Shown: positions 1 through 6,500 of the stretch, in pieces
Numbering within the stretch: position 1 is the first letter of the stretch
Layout of the letters: every line of letters begins with the position of its first letter
Assembly (NCBI GenBank): GCA_028565635.1
Contig: JAOXYB010079609.1
Location: forward strand, 1 to 11,248
Direction: 5' to 3'
Length of the DNA stretch: 11,248 bases
Source of the DNA: Phoronis ovalis
Taxonomy: Eukaryota > Phoronida > Phoronidae
Program-made: the position numbers and the translations under genes
Notes under the pieces: model-generated
What the model was told of the DNA's origin: nothing
Databases searched by the model: none
Seen by the model: the letters and a program-made list of their open reading frames with translations, nothing else

Positions 1-392
1 TACAGAGATGCTAACCATAAAAACTACCTATTTATTGCAAAGGTACAGTGTGTAACATATTTGTATATTTATATGACTTCCGGCAGTCACTACATAACAA
101 AAAACATGGAAACACTTGTAAATCATATCATTACAGTATCCAGGCATATGGTTTTTGCTATCGCAGTTGTTTAACCTATACCGGTAAATCACACGGAAAT
201 GTTTATGTTTCTAAAATCAACAGAACTTTAATTAATTCATAAGTGTTATAAAAGAATGGTATTTAAACAAAATATTTTATATACATTTATTATGATTTGT
301 AAGTTGTTAGTTACAATTAAATATTCAAAACCTTTTTTTGTAGAGCAAGAGTTCCGCCACTGTAATAACTAAACAATTAAATATAGACGTGC
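1..392 (-). other. Start of intron 7 of the Rh gene (incomplete)
   Basis: This stretch lies downstream of exon 7 on the transcribed strand. I looked for exon 8, which in vertebrates is about 80 nt and leads into the last helix, and found no match on the minus strand. It therefore lies left of the window. The stretch is AT-rich. A minus-strand AATAAA occurs at 291-286. Confidence 0.7.
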
Positions 393-526
393 CTGTAACC
401 ATATATGTCCATTGTCGCTACAGCGCTTGCGACAGCTCCAGCGATACCTCCGAGAATGCCAGGCATGCCATGAAGGTTGTTAACACCACAAGTATCGTGG
501 ATCTTCAAGTATGTATTTACAGCAGG
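393..526 (-). CDS. Rh channel exon 7 (TM helix 11, second pore histidine)
   Basis: The exon encodes residues 313-356 plus two bases. [20 protein letters not shown] leads into [16 protein letters not shown], the Rh helix carrying the second pore histidine, H331 (human RhCG H344). The 5' boundary is certain (TTGCAG before CCTGCT). The 3' boundary is inferred: ending at 393 gives 134 nt, the vertebrate exon 7 length as I recall it, and ungapped alignment to human RhCG through VYGK. That places a GC donor (ACAG then GCACGT). The alternative GT donor at 399-398 (TATG then GTTACA) fits the consensus poorly and changes the phase. Unspliced, the frame stops at TAA 379-377. Confidence 0.88.
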
Positions 527-3500
527 CTGCAATGTTTATGATCATATAATAATTAACAGAGACATGGGTCACATCGGGCTTCTTCGTAGAACCTTTTTAG
601 TTTTTACTGCTGAAGATGTTAAATTTATCTCTTTTCTTTTTAGAAAAATAAACTATGAATTTATAAGATACCATTCAAGTTTCATCATGTCAATTCCTGG
701 AAAGCTTATTCAACAAGCTTGCCTATCGATCGAATGCACTAAACCGTCATTAGTCGTTCACTCAAAATGTTTCTGTCACATTGTCATATTTCCGTGTATT
801 TAACCATTGTTTCCACACACACAGATATTTTGCTGGTACCGCGAACAGATTTCCGGACACACAAGTCTACAGAAAAATAGTCTTCGTGTATCATGTAATC
901 TGCAAAATGTGCGAATATCTAGAAATGGTGGTCCGAGTACACGTGAACGAGTTCGAGGAATGACAGTTCATCATGCATATGACTGATAGGCAGGTCCGTT
1001 ATAAGGCAAAGAGTACTTTGTTTCTCACCGTGATAAACTTGTATCCTATCACTGAAACAACTGCTGCCACAGAGCCTATAACGACTGCTCCCCAAGGTTG
1101 AATCATCAAGTCTGCGCATGTCCCAACAGCAACTCCACCTGCGAGTGTAGCATTCTGAACGTGCACCTAAATGATAAATTCGTTTATTAATTAACATGTA
1201 TATATGACGAAAGTCAGTATTCACATCCCTGAAATTTCACAAGAATGTTGAATTTCTGAAATTGTCGATGTCAACAACAGCAATCTTGTCTTAGGAAAGA
1301 AAAAAAGACAGTTTCTTATTGTTGGTCTTACTGATTAAAAATAAGTACTACTTGTTTTAATTTAATAAATCAAACTGAAGGCACATTTGTAAAACCCTGT
1401 GACATTTATCAAAGGCTCGTTGTGCGATATTATCTGCAGCAAATATCATATATGACATCTCAATTAAAATTGCAAGTGAATTACCATGTCGAATTTACTT
1501 TTCTTGCCGCCGACCATGGAGGAAAATACAAATGTCACCACTGCGCATGCGGCAAGAGAGATGTATGAGTTTATGACAGCTCGATGCTGGGCGTCGCCTA
1601 CCGCTAGGGCGGCGTTAAAACTCGGCCAAAACAACCACAAAAACACGGTGCCTGTAAACATATTTGAATCACAATTAAACCATATAACCCCACAGAGTTT
1701 TCAATTATAAGTAATAAACACATAAAATACAATGTACTTAAAATAATGTGTATGTCTAAATCCTGTTTGCATTAGTTCCTGTTTAAAACAGCGCACGTGG
1801 ATATTGATTGACGTTATGTTACATTCCTAAGTTATGAATGCCAATGGGTTTTTTCTCTTCCTAGTCAATATATATATATATATAACGTAAGAGTCCAAGC
1901 TTCCTACTGCTGGTAAAAGAGGACTAACAAATATGATTGTGTAGTGTAATGTGCCCTTTAGTTGAAAACAGTGACCATGCGGTAAATTAAGTTGTTGCAT
2001 GCCTGCAACTATTAAACACGTTCCAATCAATGTACAACAGTGCATTCATCTGTATGCATACCTAGCATGGAGAATATATCGGCATGATATATAGAACCCT
2101 CTTTCTTGGACCGATGAACGTCATCAACATATATAATGCGTGCAATAGTCAGGCCAAAGTAAGCACCGAAAACGTGAACAAACATTGATCCGCCCATATC
2201 AACGACCTGTACAAAAATATTCGTATTTCAATTTGATGTAAGGTAACCTGATTATTAATTAATAGTAAGTGTTTTACTGCATGCAGTAACTTTTTATTTA
2301 GGAATCAGTACAATTCACATCCATAAATGACACGTACATTTAAAGTTTCTAAATGCTCCTTTGCTTGTGTTTGCTGTTATTTCCTGTTATTTCATTACAG
2401 AGGCACCCACCAGGTTGTCTCAAATCGTCGACAGCTGGAATGCTTCGTCGTTTAATGTACATAAACGTTAACAAATCACTCACCTTAAAAAAGGTTACAC
2501 CAACGTATTCGTTTACTGCAAACACGATTATTTCGAGGAAAGCCATCAGTATCAGTTGCAAAGGACTCAACTTTCCCAAAACAGCTCCAAACGATATTAA
2601 CACTGCGGCCGCAGCAAACTCCGCCGTTATAAGCCTACAAAGGAACACACGGAACACGTTAGTTGCAAATCCTGCAGCTGCAACATTAAAAGTATGAAAG
2701 CACTTCAAATAATACGTGAGACCATTTAGAACAATTGTTGTTTCCTTAAAGTGTAACACTGGAGGGATATGCGAGCTAAATCACAAAACAGTTTACTTTC
2801 TGAACATAATTATAAGCATTCTAAAAAACGAATAACTCAAACGTTACAAATCTTACTAAACCCTCTAAATATTTGAAAAATACAAATGACATTTTATCAG
2901 TGAATAAATAAATTGACTTGAAAAAAAAGCTGATATTTCTCAATGTATCGTGCATTAAATTAGTTTTGAAATTTCGTTTTTGCTTACAATATCACATACT
3001 GAACTAGATTCCACCCAGAAAGAGTGCTATTAAAAAGATTTCCTTTGCTTCGTTAACTGTTGTAAAACAATTAAAATATTACGATTCAATGTTGATCAGA
3101 ATTTTCCCATGATGCAGATGTAGAAATCCACTCATTAGAATATGCCACTGGACTACAAAGGCAGCAATCAGCATGTTTATTCCAATCGCACTGTATCCAT
3201 AACGTTTGAGAAACGTCATCAAAAACCCAAAACCAATATACATCATGACGTGCACATCTTGGAACACTGTCAATAAATGAATGCGTGTAATATAGCATTT
3301 TGTAAATTCAGAGAGGGTTAACTTCTTACTGTAAAATTAAAGCAACTAAAAACTACTCTAAAGAGAAAATTTACATTAATTGCGCGCCGTATAGACTGAC
3401 GTCAGTCGATTTTAAGAAAAACTGTAACTTTTGTTTTCAAAGCTATCGTATTTTATTTGACGTTTATTTAAATTTTAAAGCTTTTGGAATGGGCTTTCAT

Positions 3501-6500
3501 TAGGAGGTTTATTGGAGAATAGTCTCTTATTTAATGTTTCAGCCGGGGGTGGGTGTATTAGGTGTATTACGTATGCTTGTTTGAGCCTTGCGGTCGGGCG
3601 TGTATTAGGTATAATGGTTTGCAAGGGGATGACTACCGTAGCGTGTATTAGGTATAATGGTTTGCAAGGGGATGACTACCGTAGATAAAATACCCAATTT
3701 TAGTCATAACAATTAATCAGGAGACTTTTATGGACTTGAATGATTTTTTTTTATTCATATAAGTGATATCACATACAATGTAGACGGGTTAATGATATCA
3801 AGAAATCAGGCTGATCGCAGACTAGACGAATATAGCTGTGTTTATAACCTTTACAAATACATGTACTAGTGATATTGATAGCTACAATGCAAACACTGCG
3901 TAGCGAATTTGCTGCATTTTCAATTTGTCCTGATAAGGTTATATCAGATCTGGATATTCCCAAGTCCAAATAATGTTTACTTTTTCTTTTTAATTCTTTA
4001 CCTCGAAAAGGATATAATTGCTCATGACATTATTTTTTTTGTTATTAATTACAGGTTGTAAGCCTACTGCTATTGTCGCTCTGTTCCTCTATAGTATAAA
4101 TAGTACTAAGTACTAAATATTATTAGAAATTCTTAGTATTCACTTTACACTTGTTTGTGCAAGTATATGCACAAAAGCGTCTAATATCTGTCATGAGTTG
4201 TTGGAAACATTATTTACAGTTTTTACAAATTCACAGAAGTAATATAGGTATAAACTATACTGAACTTTGGTGAATATGTTTATGGGATATAATATAAGTT
4301 TACGGTATATGGTAGGTATTTTTACATGCAGAAAAATAAGTATTCTTCCAAAGATGTTTACGATTCTAAAATATTAAGTTCTATGTTGGAATTACTTTGT
4401 ATTGAATTCCAAGCATCATAATAACACATGCGGTACAGTTGAATAGCATTAGCCTGGCCCACTTCAAACAAACACTTCTACTGTGATGGAGTAATTCTTT
4501 ATAAAAAAGGTATGCCATTGTAATTACCCTAAAAATGATTTATTTTAAGACCTTGGATCACCTGCTGATTACACATGTATAGAATGCTGACAACAATTAT
4601 GGTAACAAATGTACCTTACTGAATTCAAAAATCCATTAAAAGGAACAGAAAAGTCATACAAAAATAGATTTTAAGGCCACTGATTTTTAAAAAGATCACT
4701 TGCTCTAAAATTGACTTCTTTCTATAATAACTTTGGTATGTGGCCGAAATTAATTTATCATAAAATGTGAAATTTATTTTATTATATAAATCATATAGAC
4801 TGTATATGAGAACAAATAAAACAGGGACACATAGCATCCCGGAAAAACAAGTTATTCTAGATCTCTTATAAGCACGAAATGAAATGCAAAAAAAAGGATT
4901 GTTAACGCGCTACTGACTAACTGTTGGGCTGATAACTGGAGGCATGATTATATACTAGACAATAATTAAATGATAAAATCATAACATTTATAAAAGAAGT
5001 TTATTCGTTTATGATAAACTATGCTTTAGGTCAATATGAAGGTTACTAAAAGTACTGATTGTTTACTAGCATTGTTATAGAAATAAGATCAGGCACATTT
5101 TAAAAAGAAGATATAGTATATTTCATAAAGTTATTTTCTACGCATGAAATACCCTCAAAGCGACGCGCAGGTATAGCCTTGGGACTATAATTATATATTG
5201 TATTCTAGATCAAGTCTCGTCTATATATATATATTTGCTCAAGTAAAAATTAAGTAAATCCCAGAATTTAAGGAGGCTTTAGATATTCAAAACATTGGAG
5301 CATTTCGATTAATATAACTTATGTGTCCTTCAAGGCCACGTATATTGCTTGTTGAGCAGGGAAATCGGGTAAAAGATGCTTTGCTAGCATTCACAGATAT
5401 CTGTTTGACTGATATCTAACTTAGCAACACATGTACAGTAGCAAGAAAGTTTGCGAACTATTTTTGGACAGCGTAAAATTATAATTCCACTAGCGACGAG
5501 GCGCCATGGAGGCAAGAATTTCACATTTTAAACAAAAAAACTCGATGGAAGTTTGTTCTGTTTTATTTCAAACAGTTGGACACCAATTTGTTAACACATG
5601 CTATAAATTGAACAAATCAGGTTAATGAATGGACGTGATCCACTTTTACGCATTTTAGTTGTTTTAAAAACTGGTAGTATAAGTTGTCTGTCTTATTCCA
5701 AGCAACATGATATCCTGTTGTTGCAAGCTCAATGGAAAAATAATAATAACCCAATGTAGTTCGTCGTGACGTCATGGATTTAATTATAAGTTTCTAGTTT
5801 TACGTAATTGCTTATTTATAGAAACAGAATTGCTTATTCTGTTTTTCATTATTTCGAGCGGTAGTACATCAAATTGTTAACACCCTGTTCCAAAGTTCAA
5901 GAGTTGTCAACGTGTTTATCAGCGTGAATTTGAAAGGTCTCTTTATTATTATGTCTATATAACATGCATACTTTAGAACATCAGTAATATGAAATTAATT
6001 GCTGACAAATGAAAAAAACGTGTCCATAACTTAGATAAATTGTGATTAAAAAAAAATGGGTTAATATTATTTTTTAGCTAGATTTGATTTATGATTCACT
6101 GGTTATTTTTGTTATGTCCATATATTGGACATAAGCATTCTACATATTTTTAACGGATTCTGATAAGACAGGCTTCAATTAAATGTACTATTGATATAAT
6201 TTTCCGTAAAAAACAAGTACTTAAAATACCAATGTTACATTTTATTTTGTCCATTTGAATATTTAATCTTCTCTCTTGACTTCGTTGGCAGTTGCTTTTA
6301 TTTGAAAACAAACAAATGTCATAAAAAAAACAACAAAAAAACGTGCAAATACTTAAAACATCAACAAGCATTCTGAAGTTTTGATAAATGTTTCTTGACA
6401 TTATTAATTTAAAGATTTACACATGTGAACACATTACGATAGCTAAACTAAATATATTATTTGTATCATTGTAATTCATCACAACACGGTATATGAGATA

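Noticed and set aside
333-360. Possible 28-nt mini exon 8 (after ATTACAG, reading GGTLALQKK, then GT)
   Set aside because: The intron from exon 7 would be only about 33-40 nt. The size and sequence do not match the roughly 80-nt exon 8 of the family.
477-803. 108-codon plus-strand open frame
   Set aside because: It overlaps Rh exon 7 antisense and intron 6. It shows no recognisable domain or animal start context.
935-965. GAGTTCGAGG resembling a tRNA B-box
   Set aside because: There is no matching A-box at tRNA spacing and no cloverleaf arms, so neither a tRNA nor a tRNA-derived SINE is supported.
2349-2759. Single-exon protein of 136 residues on the minus strand
   Set aside because: Only the middle part is Rh exon 3. 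The flanking parts are intron read-through with no family similarity, and splice sites bound the conserved segment.
5505-5624. 39-codon plus-strand frame with a good start context (GCGCCATGG)
   Set aside because: It is a single short frame with no recognisable product and no supporting splice or poly(A) signals. The start context alone is weak evidence.
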